Below, in pieces: positions 54,515 to 63,095 of a stretch of DNA of 64,000 nt. Numbering within the stretch: position 1 is the stretch's first letter; each line of letters begins with the position of its first letter. The stretch comes from Gammaproteobacteria bacterium (lineage in GTDB: Bacteria; Pseudomonadota; Gammaproteobacteria; Burkholderiales; Rhodocyclaceae). A model generated the notes under the pieces. The model was not told the DNA's origin. It was given only the letters and a program-made list of their open reading frames with translations, and searched no databases. The translations under genes and the position numbers were made by a program. The DNA is taken from positions 124,001 through 188,000 of the forward strand of contig JAHJEO010000010.1 of assembly GCA_018825305.1 (NCBI GenBank). Direction: 5' to 3'.

Positions 54515-55498
54515 TCAGCCGGCGAATGCCTGCGGGTTGAGCAGGTTGGGCGGGCGCCGGCCGGACAGCGCGGCAATCAGGTTGTCGGCGGCGAGCAGCG
54601 CCATCTTCAGCCGCGTCGCGCGCGACGACGAGCCGATGTGCGGCGTCAGCACCACGTTGTCGAGCGCGAAATAGCGCGGGTCGAGCGCCGGCTCGTTCTC
54701 GAACACGTCCAGGCCGGCGCCGCCGATGCGCTTGTGCTGCAGCGCCTCGATCAAGGCGGCATCGTCGACGATGCCGCCGCGGGCGACGTTGATCAGGTGG
54801 GCCGTCGGCTTCATCAACGCCAGCTCGGCCGCGCCGATGGCATGGTGGGTGGCCGGCGAATAGGGCAGCATCAATACCAGGAAGTCGGCCTGGCGCAGCA
54901 GGGTTTCCTTGTCCACCCATTCGGCGCGGCAGGCGGCTTCCTCCGCCTCGGCCAGGCGATTGCGGTTGTGGTAGGTCACCCGCATGTCGAAGCCGGCGGC
55001 GCGACGCGCCACGGCCTGGCCGATGCGGCCCATGCCGAGGATGCCCAGCGTGGCGTGGTGGACGTCGTCGCCAAGCCAGTCGTCGTGGAACTTCCAGCCC
55101 TGCCACTGCCCTGCCCGCACCCATTTGTCGGCGGCAACGATGCGGCGCGCGGAGGCGAGCAGCAGCGCCCAGGCGGTGTCGGCAGTGGTGTCGTCGAGCA
55201 CGCCGGGGGTGTTGGTGGCCATGATGCCCGCGCGGCTCAGCGCCTCGATGTCGAGGTTGTTGTAGCCGACGGCGACGTTGCAGACCGCCTTGAGACCGGG
55301 AGCAGCGGCCAACGCACTCGCGTCGATGCGGTCGGAGATCAGGGTCAGCGCACCCTGCTTGTCGGCCAGCCGGGCTGCCAGTTGCGCCGGCGGCAGCGGC
55401 GCGTCCTCCTGGTGGTAATCGACCTCAAAATGCTCGGCTAGCCGTTCGATGGCCTCGGGAAAGACCAGGCGGCTGACCAGTATCCGGGGCTTCATCAT
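54515..55498 (-). CDS. D-2-hydroxyacid dehydrogenase (glyoxylate/hydroxypyruvate reductase type)
   Basis: This 327-residue protein has the NAD-binding GILGMGRIGQAVARR near residue 152, the catalytic Arg in NVARGGIVDD, the Glu in DVFENEPALDPR and the His in LTPHIGSSS. NVAVGYNNLD near residue 74 is typical of the glyoxylate/hydroxypyruvate (GhrB/GyaR) group. It reduces glyoxylate or another 2-ketoacid with NAD(P)H. It overlaps a small membrane peptide gene (ATGA) and is the last gene of the unit that contains the amidase and TRAP genes. Confidence 0.9.
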   Translation of the reverse strand: MMKPRILVSRLVFPEAIERLAEHFEVDYHQEDAPLPPAQLAARLADKQGALTLISDRIDASALAAAPGLKAVCNVAVGYNNLDIEALSRAGIMATNTPGVLDDTTADTAWALLLASARRIVAADKWVRAGQWQGWKFHDDWLGDDVHHATLGILGMGRIGQAVARRAAGFDMRVTYHNRNRLAEAEEAACRAEWVDKETLLRQADFLVLMLPYSPATHHAIGAAELALMKPTAHLINVARGGIVDDAALIEALQHKRIGGAGLDVFENEPALDPRYFALDNVVLTPHIGSSSRATRLKMALLAADNLIAALSGRRPPNLLNPQAFAG

Positions 55499-55662
55499 TC
55501 GTCCTTGTTGCGCACGGTCTCGACGAATTCGTAGACCGCCATGGCGGCGCCGATCAGGATCACCACGATCAGGGCGACCTTCTGCAGCTTGAGCGCCGGC
55601 GGCACCAGGAAGGCCAGCAGCATCAGCAGGCCGACCAGGCCGGCAAGCATTTTCATGTTCAT
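55495..55662 (-). CDS. Small membrane protein, 55 residues
   Basis: It contains two hydrophobic helices (LAGLVGLLMLLAFLVPPAL and VALIVVILIGAAMAVYEFVE) and a charged end (RNKDE). The ATG at 55662 is preceded by GAGG at good spacing. It overlaps the dehydrogenase start by four bases and lies 31 bases after the amidase. I do not recognise a family. Confidence 0.7.
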   Translation of the reverse strand: MNMKMLAGLVGLLMLLAFLVPPALKLQKVALIVVILIGAAMAVYEFVETVRNKDE

Positions 55663-55693
55663 GTCGTCCTCGCTTCTTTCTTGCCTGCCATTT

Positions 55694-57019
55694 TCAGGCC
55701 ACCGTCTCGACCAGCCAGCGTGCCGTGCGCAGCAGCCGGGCGTCGTCGCCCACCCGTCCGACCAGCTGCACGCCGAGCGGCAGACCATTGCCAGCCTGCA
55801 GCAGCGGCAGGCTGATGGCCGGCATGCCGCAGAAGCTCCACAGCGTGCAGAACATCGGGCTGCCCGTCGACTCCAGGCCGGCCGGTGCGGCACCCGCCAC
55901 GGCCGGTGTCAGGATGGCGTCGTAACGATCGAAAATCTCGTCCAGTCCCTCGGTGACGATGGGGATGCGCGAGCGGGCCACCAGGTAATCGACCGCCGTG
56001 ATGCGACGGCCACGCTCGATCTGCTCGCGCAGAGATGCCGACATCCTGTCCGCGCCGCGCTCGTAGTCGGCCGCATAGTTGGCGGCGATGTCGGCTTCCA
56101 TGACGGTCTTGTGCCAGTCGAGCGCCTGCGCCGCCGAGTCGGGCAGCACGAATTCGCCTACGTGTTCGCCAAGGTGCTCGGCCAGTTCGGCCAGTCCGCC
56201 GTGGACCTCGGCATCGGCCTGTTGCCACAGCGGTGTCTTGACCAGTGCCAGCGTCGGCGGCATCGGCGCGTCCTCGCCGCACACCCGCGACATCGGCACG
56301 CTGCCGCGGGGCTGCATGTCGCTCTCCTCGGCGTCGTAGGCGGCCAGCACCTCGCCCAGCAGTGCCAAGTCCTCGACACTACGGGCGAAGCCGCCCGGCT
56401 GGTCCAGGCTTTCCGACTGGCGCAGGATGCCACGGCGCGAGATCAGGCCACGACTGGGCTTGAAGCCGAACACGCCGCAGTAGGCGGCCGGCCGGATCAG
56501 TGAGCCATTGGTCTGCGTCCCCAGCGCCAGCGGCACCATGCCGGCGGCCACCGCGGCGGCGGAACCGCTCGACGATCCGCCGGGCGTGTGCGCCGGATTG
56601 TGCGGGTTGCGCGTCTTGCCCGGCGAATAGGTGGCAAGCTCTGTGGTCACCGTCTTGCCCATGATGATGGCGCCGGCGCCGCGCAGTAGTTCGACCACCT
56701 TGGCGTCGTGCCACGGACTGCGGCCCGAGTGCAGGGGGGTGCCGTCCTCGGTCGGCATGTCGCCGGTGTCGATGATGTCCTTGATGCCGACCGGCACGCC
56801 GTGCAGCGGCCCCAGCGGCTTGCCGGCGGCGCGCCATTCGTCGGCGCGCTGTGCCTGCGCCAGGGCGTGCGCCGGGTCGAGATAGGCCCAGGCCTGCACT
56901 TCAGGCTCGCGCGCGGCGATCTGCGCCAGGCAGGCGTTCACCAGGTCCGTCGCGCTGAACAGTCCGTCGCGGATGCCTTGCGCGGCCTGGCGTGCGCCCA
57001 GCCAGTTCAATTGCTCCAT
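55694..57019 (-). CDS. Amidase signature family hydrolase
   Basis: This 441-residue enzyme has the full Ser-cisSer-Lys triad of the amidase family: K80 in VPVGIKDIID, the GGSSSGS loop at residues 147-153 and nucleophile S173 in GTQTNGSLIRPA. It hydrolyses an amide bond of an unknown substrate, releasing ammonia and an acid. Its place directly behind a TRAP transporter and IclR regulator suggests it acts on what the transporter brings in. The ATG at 57019 follows GGGGACA. Confidence 0.9.
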   Translation of the reverse strand: MEQLNWLGARQAAQGIRDGLFSATDLVNACLAQIAAREPEVQAWAYLDPAHALAQAQRADEWRAAGKPLGPLHGVPVGIKDIIDTGDMPTEDGTPLHSGRSPWHDAKVVELLRGAGAIIMGKTVTTELATYSPGKTRNPHNPAHTPGGSSSGSAAAVAAGMVPLALGTQTNGSLIRPAAYCGVFGFKPSRGLISRRGILRQSESLDQPGGFARSVEDLALLGEVLAAYDAEESDMQPRGSVPMSRVCGEDAPMPPTLALVKTPLWQQADAEVHGGLAELAEHLGEHVGEFVLPDSAAQALDWHKTVMEADIAANYAADYERGADRMSASLREQIERGRRITAVDYLVARSRIPIVTEGLDEIFDRYDAILTPAVAGAAPAGLESTGSPMFCTLWSFCGMPAISLPLLQAGNGLPLGVQLVGRVGDDARLLRTARWLVETVA

Positions 57020-57041
57020 GCTGTCCCCGTATCGTGAGTCA

Positions 57042-58391
57042 TCAATTGCCGTAGAGCAGGTCGGGCAGCCAGTAGACCAGCTGCGGGAAAACATAGACCG
57101 CCACCATGGCCACGAACACCATGCTCAGGAAGGGCAGGCAGCCCTTGAAGATGGTCACCAGTTCCACGTGCTTGGGTGCCACGCCCTTTAAATAGTAGGC
57201 CGACATCGCCATGGGTGGTGTCAGGAATGAGGTCTGCAGGTTCAGCGCGATGAGGATGCCGAAGAACATCGGATCGACGTCGAAGTGCGGCAGCAGCGGC
57301 AGGAAGATCGGCACGAAGATGATGATGATCTCGCTCCACTCCAGCGGCCAGCCCAGCAGAAAGATGATGACCTGCGACAGGATCAGGAAGGTGATGGTGT
57401 TCAGGTCCATGCTGAGCACGAAGTCCTTGATCAGGCCTTCGCCGCCGAGGTAGGAGAACACCGATGAGAAGGTCCAGGAGCCGACGAACAGCCAGCAGAC
57501 CATGGCCGTGGTGCGCGCCGTGAGGAACACCGCCTCCTTGAGGCGACCCCAGGTCAGGGCGCGATAAGCCGCGGCCAGCAGGACGCCGCCCATGGCACCG
57601 ATCGCTGCCGCTTCGCTCGGCGTAGCCAGGCCGAAGAGGATGGCGCCCAGCACCGACAGGATCAGCACCGCCAGCGGCACGAAAGCCTTGGCCAGCAGGA
57701 TGAACACCTGCGTCCAGGAGACATCCTTGTACGCTTCGGGCGGCAGCTTCGGCGCCAGCGAGGGGTTGAGCAGCACCCGTGTCACCACATAGACCATGTA
57801 GAGCCCGGCCAGCAGCAGGCCGGGAATCAGCGCTGCGGCATAGAGCTTGACCACGGAAATCGCCGAGGTCGCGCCATAGACGATGAGCATGATCGACGGC
57901 GGGATGAGGATGCCCAGGGTGCCGCCGGCCGCGATGACGCCGGCGGAGAGCTTCTGGTCATAACCGGCCTTGAGCATGGCGGGGAATGCCAGCAGCCCCA
58001 TCAGCGTCACCACGGCACCGACGATGCCGGTGGCGGTGGCGAACAGGGCGCAGGTGATCAGGGCGGCAATGGCCATGGCCCCCGGTATGGCCCGAAACGC
58101 CAGTTGCAGGCTATGAAACAGGCGGTCGAGGATATTCGCCCGTTCGACGATGTAGCCCATGAACAGGAATAGCGGGATCGACACCAGCACGTCGTTGTTC
58201 ATGACGCTGAAGGTGTTCTGCGTCAGCAGGTAGAACACCCGGCTGTCGAAAAAGGCCTGGTCGGGCTGGAAGTAGGCGTAGTAGCCGAAGCCGACGCCCA
58301 TGGCCATCAGCGTGAAGGCTATCGGGAAGCCAAGCAGGATGACGAAAATGAACGAGCCCAGCATCAGGATCGCAACTTGCGGATCCGTCAT
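57042..58391 (-). CDS. TRAP transporter large permease (DctM type)
   Basis: This 449-residue protein has about 12 membrane helices. Typical DctM motifs are GFPIAFTLMAMGVGFG near the start, SIPLFLFMGYIVERANI, GGTLGILIPPSIMLIVYG near residue 155 and LTPPMAMSAYYLKGVAP near the end. It is the sodium-coupled channel part of a tripartite carboxylate uptake system of the mannitol/chloroaromatic-like subfamily. It overlaps the small-permease gene (ATGA). Confidence 0.93.
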   Translation of the reverse strand: MTDPQVAILMLGSFIFVILLGFPIAFTLMAMGVGFGYYAYFQPDQAFFDSRVFYLLTQNTFSVMNNDVLVSIPLFLFMGYIVERANILDRLFHSLQLAFRAIPGAMAIAALITCALFATATGIVGAVVTLMGLLAFPAMLKAGYDQKLSAGVIAAGGTLGILIPPSIMLIVYGATSAISVVKLYAAALIPGLLLAGLYMVYVVTRVLLNPSLAPKLPPEAYKDVSWTQVFILLAKAFVPLAVLILSVLGAILFGLATPSEAAAIGAMGGVLLAAAYRALTWGRLKEAVFLTARTTAMVCWLFVGSWTFSSVFSYLGGEGLIKDFVLSMDLNTITFLILSQVIIFLLGWPLEWSEIIIIFVPIFLPLLPHFDVDPMFFGILIALNLQTSFLTPPMAMSAYYLKGVAPKHVELVTIFKGCLPFLSMVFVAMVAVYVFPQLVYWLPDLLYGN

Positions 58392-59041
58392 TTTCTTTCT
58401 CCTGACGTGTCGGTGGTGGCGCGATAGCGCGGCTTGTGGGTCGGCATGTCGGCTTCGTAGCCCATGCGCTTCTCGTCATCGACCTGATGCAGGATCGCGG
58501 TCTCCATTTCCTCGACGTCGTGCAGGCGCTCCGGCCACTCGCCGGTGCGGATGCAGATCACGCAGCGCAGCATTTCGGCGACGCCCTGCAGTGCCAGCAG
58601 GGCGCCGGCCGCCGGAATGATCATCTTGAGCTGCCAGATCGGAACGCCGATCGGGCTGTTGACGCTCACCTCCTGGATGCGAATCGAATCCATGGCGTAG
58701 CCCCAGCCCGAGTACATCAGGGCGATGACGCCGGGGTAGAAAAAGAACACGTACAGAACCAGTTCGACGCTGCCCTGGACGCGCTTCGGCATCAGCCGGT
58801 AGAACACGTCGCCGCGCACATGGGCGCCGCGCGACAGGGCGTAGGCGCCCGACATCAGGAACAGCGCGCCGTAGAGGATGTAGCTCATGTCGAAGGCCCA
58901 ACTGGTCGGGTCGTCCAACACGTAGCGAACGAATACTTCGTAAGTGGTGCCCAGCGTCAGGATGACGATGCACCAGGCGAAGGCGTGCCCGACCGACTTG
59001 GACAGCTGGTCGATGCCGTGCAGCCAGGATTGAATGGACAT
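58388..59041 (-). CDS. TRAP transporter small permease (DctQ type)
   Basis: This 217-residue protein has four membrane helices with the DctQ pattern (FVRYVLDDPTSWAFDMSYILYGALFLMSGAYALSRGAHVRGDVFY near residues 37-81). It is longer than usual because of a polar C-terminal tail of about 50 residues. It pairs with the large permease. The ATG at 59041 was chosen because the frame upstream of it is not protein-like. An 86-base gap separates it from the binding-protein gene. Confidence 0.9.
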   Translation of the reverse strand: MSIQSWLHGIDQLSKSVGHAFAWCIVILTLGTTYEVFVRYVLDDPTSWAFDMSYILYGALFLMSGAYALSRGAHVRGDVFYRLMPKRVQGSVELVLYVFFFYPGVIALMYSGWGYAMDSIRIQEVSVNSPIGVPIWQLKMIIPAAGALLALQGVAEMLRCVICIRTGEWPERLHDVEEMETAILHQVDDEKRMGYEADMPTHKPRYRATTDTSGERK

Positions 59042-59127
59042 GGGGTCCGCCCTATGAAACACGGCGGGGGTACCGGAGTACCCGCCGCCATGGTAAATGC
59101 AACGAGTGTCTTGCCTGCGGTGACTGA

Positions 59128-60279
59128 TCAGAAGCCGAGCTTGCCGTGCATGTGCTCGTAGGCTGCCTTGTAGTCGGCGTTGTTGAAGAAGTGATAGTAC
59201 CCGACCCGCTTCGCCCATGCTTTCTGCGAGTCCCATACCTTCTTAAAGAAGGGGTCTTCGGCTTCCAGCTTGGCGACGATCTTGTCCCAGGCCTTGATCT
59301 GGGCATCGAAAATGGCCTGCGGCGTGCGGATGATGTTGACCTTGTTCTTGGTCTTGAGCTCGGCCAGGTCCTTGGAGTAGTTGTCCATCGCCAGCGCATA
59401 GTTGGAAGTGGACGCCGCTTCGGCGGAGTAGCGCAGGATGGCCTGCAGATCCTTGGGCAGCGACTCGTACTTCTTCTTGTTGAAGACGATCTCGAAGAAC
59501 TCCATGGACTGGTGATAGCTGCCCATCATGTAGTTCTTGGCCACGTCCTGGGCGCCGAAACGGCGGTCGGAGGTCGGGTTGTTGAACTCGAAGGCATCGA
59601 TCACGCCGCGCTCCATCGCCGGCACGATTTCGCCGCCGGGCAGCTGGGTCACCTTGACGCCCATTTCCTGCATCAGGTCGGCGGCCAGACCCACGGTGCG
59701 GTACTTGAGGCCCTTGAGTTGCGCAGCCGTCTTGATCGGTTTCTTGAACCAGCCCAGCGGCTGGGTCGGCATCGGCATGGCGAAGAAACCGACGACGTCG
59801 AGGCCGATCTTCTTCATCAACTCGTCGTAGAACACCTGCCCCTCCTTGTGGATCCAGGCGAGGTTCTGGGAGGCGTCGCAGCCGGTGATCGGGCCGGAGC
59901 CGAACAGCGAGGCCACCTTGCTCTTGCCGTACCAGTAAACCGCGACCTGGTGGCCGGCATCGATGACGCCCTTGGAGGTGGCTTCCATCACCTCAAACGG
60001 CTTGACCACCGATCCGGCAACCAGATAGTCGATGCGCAGGCGGCCGCCGGCCATGTCATTGACGCGGTGGACGTATTCCTCGGCCATCTCGTTGAAGACA
60101 TCCTTGGCACCCCAGGCGCCCTGCATCTTGAGAACGATGGGCGACTGTGCGACCGAGATCATCGGGAAGCCGGCGATGGCCGCACCGGCGGTACCGCCGA
60201 CGGCGGCCTTGAGGAACTTGCGTCGCGCGGGCGCTTCTTCCTTGGCGGCGGGCTTGTTGGTTTGGTCTGGCTGATTCAT
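59128..60279 (-). CDS. TRAP transporter substrate-binding protein (DctP/TakP type)
   Basis: This 383-residue periplasmic protein captures the substrate. It carries a twin-arginine signal (ARRKFLKAAVGGTAGAA, R19-R20), which implies export in folded form. YRTVGLAADLMQEMGVKVTQLPGGEIVPAMERGVIDAFEFNNPTSD near residues 205-250 contains the conserved carboxylate-binding Arg and dimer motif of the TakP group, which binds 2-oxo acids and similar carboxylates. The ATG at 60279 follows AGGAGG. The downstream amidase suggests an amide-bearing or aromatic acid ligand; that is inference. Confidence 0.92.
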   Translation of the reverse strand: MNQPDQTNKPAAKEEAPARRKFLKAAVGGTAGAAIAGFPMISVAQSPIVLKMQGAWGAKDVFNEMAEEYVHRVNDMAGGRLRIDYLVAGSVVKPFEVMEATSKGVIDAGHQVAVYWYGKSKVASLFGSGPITGCDASQNLAWIHKEGQVFYDELMKKIGLDVVGFFAMPMPTQPLGWFKKPIKTAAQLKGLKYRTVGLAADLMQEMGVKVTQLPGGEIVPAMERGVIDAFEFNNPTSDRRFGAQDVAKNYMMGSYHQSMEFFEIVFNKKKYESLPKDLQAILRYSAEAASTSNYALAMDNYSKDLAELKTKNKVNIIRTPQAIFDAQIKAWDKIVAKLEAEDPFFKKVWDSQKAWAKRVGYYHFFNNADYKAAYEHMHGKLGF

Positions 60280-60397
60280 GGTTCTCTCCTCCTGACTTGT
60301 GGGTGGTGCGGGATTATTGACCCTCATGAACGGGAGATTCCGTCCCGACTGTCAAAGCTGTATTGCGTATTTGTCATGAATGCAGCATCGCGGAATG

Positions 60398-61171
60398 TCA
60401 TTGCCCGCCCGGAATCATGCCGAGGCGATGCGACATCAGTTCTGCCAGTTCGTGCACGGTGCCGACCGCGATATCGCCCGCGCGCGCAGCGGCGGTCGTT
60501 TTCATCATGCTCAGTGCCACCGCCGCGACCGCCTGTCGTCCGGTTGCGTCGAATACCGGCGCACCGTAGCAGCGCATGCCTTCGCGGGTTTCCTCGTCGT
60601 CGATGGCATAGCCCTTGGCGCGCACCTTTTCCAGGTCTGCCAGCAGGGCCTTGATGCTGCTGCGGCTGTTGCGGGTCAGGCGTTCCAGTTTGCGGCCGCG
60701 ATAGAGCTGGCGGATGCGCTCTTCGCTCATGCTGCTCAGCAGCGCCTTGCCCGAGGCCGTGCAGTGGGCGGGAAGGCGCATGCCGATACGGTAGGTGAGG
60801 GCGAACGGCAGGCTGCCGTTACGGCAGGCGACATAAACGACATCGGTGCCGTCAAGAACGGCAAGCACAGCCGATTCGCCCGGCATGATGTGCAACGAAT
60901 CCCAGGCGCGGCCAAATTCCTGGGTGAGGTCGGTGCGCGACAAGTAGGCGTGCGCCAGATCGACCAGATGGGTACCGAGATGATAGCTGCCGTCGTCGAA
61001 GCGGGTGAGCAGGCCGGCCTGGGTCAGGCTGGTGCACAAACTCAATACGCTGCTCTTGGGCAGGTCGAGTTTCTGGCTGAGCTCGGCCAGCGAGAACGGG
61101 TTGCGCGATGCCGCCACGACATCCAGCAATCGCGCGCCCTTCAATACGGATGGAACCACCGCCTTCGGCAA
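60398..61171 (-). CDS. IclR-family transcriptional regulator
   Basis: This 257-residue protein has an N-terminal winged helix (FSLAELSQKLDLPKSSVLSLCTSL near residues 26-49) and an IclR effector domain (GMRLPAHCTASGKALLSSM near 130-148, IDDEETREGMRCYGAPVFD near 190-208). It starts with TTG at 61171, preceded by a strong GGAGGAG. It is the first gene of the strand that continues with the TRAP and amidase genes, so it probably controls them in response to the transported compound. An inverted repeat (CGGGA-N7-TCCCG, 60331-60347) before dctP is a possible binding site. Confidence 0.9.
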   Translation of the reverse strand: MPKAVVPSVLKGARLLDVVAASRNPFSLAELSQKLDLPKSSVLSLCTSLTQAGLLTRFDDGSYHLGTHLVDLAHAYLSRTDLTQEFGRAWDSLHIMPGESAVLAVLDGTDVVYVACRNGSLPFALTYRIGMRLPAHCTASGKALLSSMSEERIRQLYRGRKLERLTRNSRSSIKALLADLEKVRAKGYAIDDEETREGMRCYGAPVFDATGRQAVAAVALSMMKTTAAARAGDIAVGTVHELAELMSHRLGMIPGGQ

Positions 61172-61383
61172 ACTACCCTCCTCCGTTCGTGTATTCCGCT
61201 TGCGTCCCGGCCACCGGCGGGTAACCGCAATGTGACAACAGGCTCTGATTGACGCCTCAACGATTCTAGACCGATGATCCCACAGAATTCAAACCAAGGC
61301 ATAGCGTTCATATATGGGAACGCTATGCTGCACCACGGTAATGCGGCAATCCGATTGACATGGCTGCACCGTGCCGGTAAATT

Positions 61384-61397
61384 ACCGACCGGTCAGT
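61384..61397 (+). promoter_or_regulatory. TetR-type operator before the RND operon
   Basis: ACCGACCGGTCAGT is an inverted repeat with a perfect GACCGGTC centre and one mismatch outside it. ACCGACCGGT-type palindromes are typical targets of TetR regulators of RND pumps. It lies about 30 bases before the regulator start, which fits autorepression. Confidence 0.55.
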
Positions 61398-61425
61398 CAT
61401 TAACTATTCTGGGTGGAGGGTTGAT

Positions 61426-62085
61426 TTGTCGGCGGTACACGAAAAACTTGATGAGGCAGCGCGGCCGCGGCAGCGTCGCAAGGAGGCGCGGCCGGCGGAA
61501 CTGGCGGAGGCCGCGCTCGCGCTTTTCGTCGAGAAGGGTTTCGCCGCAACCCGGCTGGAGGATGTTGCTGCGCGCGCCGGTGTCGGCAAGGGCACTGTCT
61601 ATCTATATTTCGAGAGCAAGGAAGCGTTGTTCAAGGCGGCCATCGAAGCCGCGATGACGCCGGCGGTCGAGGCTGCCGAGGCGCTGGCCGAGCGCGGCCA
61701 GCAGTCGGCCGCGGCGCGTCTGCGTGAATTCGTCCGGGGTTGGTGGCAGATGGTGGCGCATACATCGGTCGGCGGTCTGCCCAAGCTGCTGATCGCCGAG
61801 TCCGGAAATTTCCCCGATATCGTCCGCTGGCACTATGAAACCATCATCCGCCGCGCCATGCGCGCGCTAGGGCGCATCATCGAGGGCGGCATCGCCAGCG
61901 GCGAATTCCGCCAGGTACCGGTCGACTTCGCCACGCGCATCGTGTTTTCGCCGATGTTCTCGATCATCGTATGGACCCGGGCCTTCGGCGACACGATGTG
62001 CGACCTGCCGGAGCCCGAGCGCTTCCTCGACGAGGCGCTCGACCTGCTGATAAACGGCCTGCGCGGAGACCGCCAATGCACCTGA
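61426..62085 (+). CDS. TetR/AcrR-family transcriptional regulator
   Basis: This 219-residue protein has the TetR helix-turn-helix near residues 25-70 (LFVEKGFAATRLEDVAARAGVGKGTVYLYFESKEALF) and a C-terminal ligand domain of the AcrR-like type. It starts with TTG behind GGAGGG at 5 bases; no ATG lies closer to the domain start. It overlaps the RND adaptor by 10 bases, so it is the first gene of the pump operon and should repress it through the palindrome at 61384-61397. Confidence 0.9.
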   Translation: MSAVHEKLDEAARPRQRRKEARPAELAEAALALFVEKGFAATRLEDVAARAGVGKGTVYLYFESKEALFKAAIEAAMTPAVEAAEALAERGQQSAAARLREFVRGWWQMVAHTSVGGLPKLLIAESGNFPDIVRWHYETIIRRAMRALGRIIEGGIASGEFRQVPVDFATRIVFSPMFSIIVWTRAFGDTMCDLPEPERFLDEALDLLINGLRGDRQCT

Positions 62086-63095
62086 CACTTCTGGCCGCCG
62101 GCCTGATTCTGGCGTCGCCTGCCCTGGCTGTCGAACCTCCCCCGGCCGCCGTGCCGCCAGCGCCGACTTTTCGGACGGAACCCCTGGAAAAGGCGGCAAC
62201 ATTTCCCGAGCGTACCGCTCCGGCGGGCGTGGTCAGCGCCAATGAATCCCGACTGTCGGCCGAGATCGCCGCGCGCATCGTGGCGTTGCCGGCCGAGGTG
62301 GGCCAGGTGCTGGCCGCCGGCAGCGTGGTGGCCCGGCTCGACGATCGTGACGGCGTAATCGAAATCGACCGCGCCGAGGCGGCGCTGGCCGGTGCCGGCG
62401 CACGGCTGGCTCAGGCCGAATCGCAACTCAGGCGCACACGGGAGCTGGCGGCCAAGAACTTTGTCTCGCCCGAGGCACTGCACCAGAAACAGACCGACGC
62501 CGATGCCCGGCGCGCCGACCAGCAGGCCGCCGCCGCCGCCGTCGCCGCCGCACGCCGCGTCGTCGCCAAGGCGACGATACGCGCACCGTTCCGCGCCGTG
62601 GTGCGGGCACGCCATGCCGCGGTCGGCGAGATGGCCGCGCCCGGAACGCCCCTGCTGACGCTGGTCGATCTGTCACGCCTGGAGATTGCCGCGCAGGTGC
62701 CCAGTCTTTTCGCGGCGACGCTGGCGGGGGCGAAGGAAATCCTCTGGGAAAGTGGCGGCCGCCGCGAACCCCTGAAACTGTTGCGCATCTCGCCGGCGAT
62801 CAACCGCGAGGCGCGCAGCGTCGAGGTTCGCCTCGCGTTCCGCGGCGCTACGCTGGCACCGGGACTCGAAGGCCGCATCGTCTGGCGCGACCCGCGGCCA
62901 CATATGGCACCCGAACTGATCGTGCGCCGCGACGGCGCGCTCGGCGTCTTTCTTGTCGAGGCCGGCAAGGCGCGCTTCGTCCCCCTGCCGGAAGCGCAGG
63001 AAGGCCGACCGGCCAATGCCGAGAGTTTGCCCGCGGCGAGCCAGGTGGTGGTCTCCGGCCAGCAGGCACTGCGTGACGGCGTAGCGCTGAAGTGA
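62076..63095 (+). CDS. RND efflux periplasmic adaptor subunit (membrane fusion protein)
   Basis: This 339-residue protein has a signal peptide (LTLLAAGLILASPALA), a lipoyl/barrel-sandwich part (IVALPAEVGQVLAAGSVVARLDDRD near residues 68-92), a helical hairpin (AEAALAGAGARLAQAESQLRRTRELA) and beta domains. It links the inner-membrane pump to an outer-membrane channel. The ATG at 62076 gives the signal peptide; the open frame upstream is the tetR sequence. The first mature residues (AVPPAPTF) are encoded by a dispersed repeat copy. Confidence 0.9.
   Translation: MHLTLLAAGLILASPALAVEPPPAAVPPAPTFRTEPLEKAATFPERTAPAGVVSANESRLSAEIAARIVALPAEVGQVLAAGSVVARLDDRDGVIEIDRAEAALAGAGARLAQAESQLRRTRELAAKNFVSPEALHQKQTDADARRADQQAAAAAVAAARRVVAKATIRAPFRAVVRARHAAVGEMAAPGTPLLTLVDLSRLEIAAQVPSLFAATLAGAKEILWESGGRREPLKLLRISPAINREARSVEVRLAFRGATLAPGLEGRIVWRDPRPHMAPELIVRRDGALGVFLVEAGKARFVPLPEAQEGRPANAESLPAASQVVVSGQQALRDGVALK
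62147..62171 (-). repeat. Dispersed 24-base repeat inside the RND adaptor gene
   Basis: A perfect consensus copy on the strand opposite to the gene. The gene reads it as AVPPAPTF just after the signal peptide cleavage region. Confidence 0.75.
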
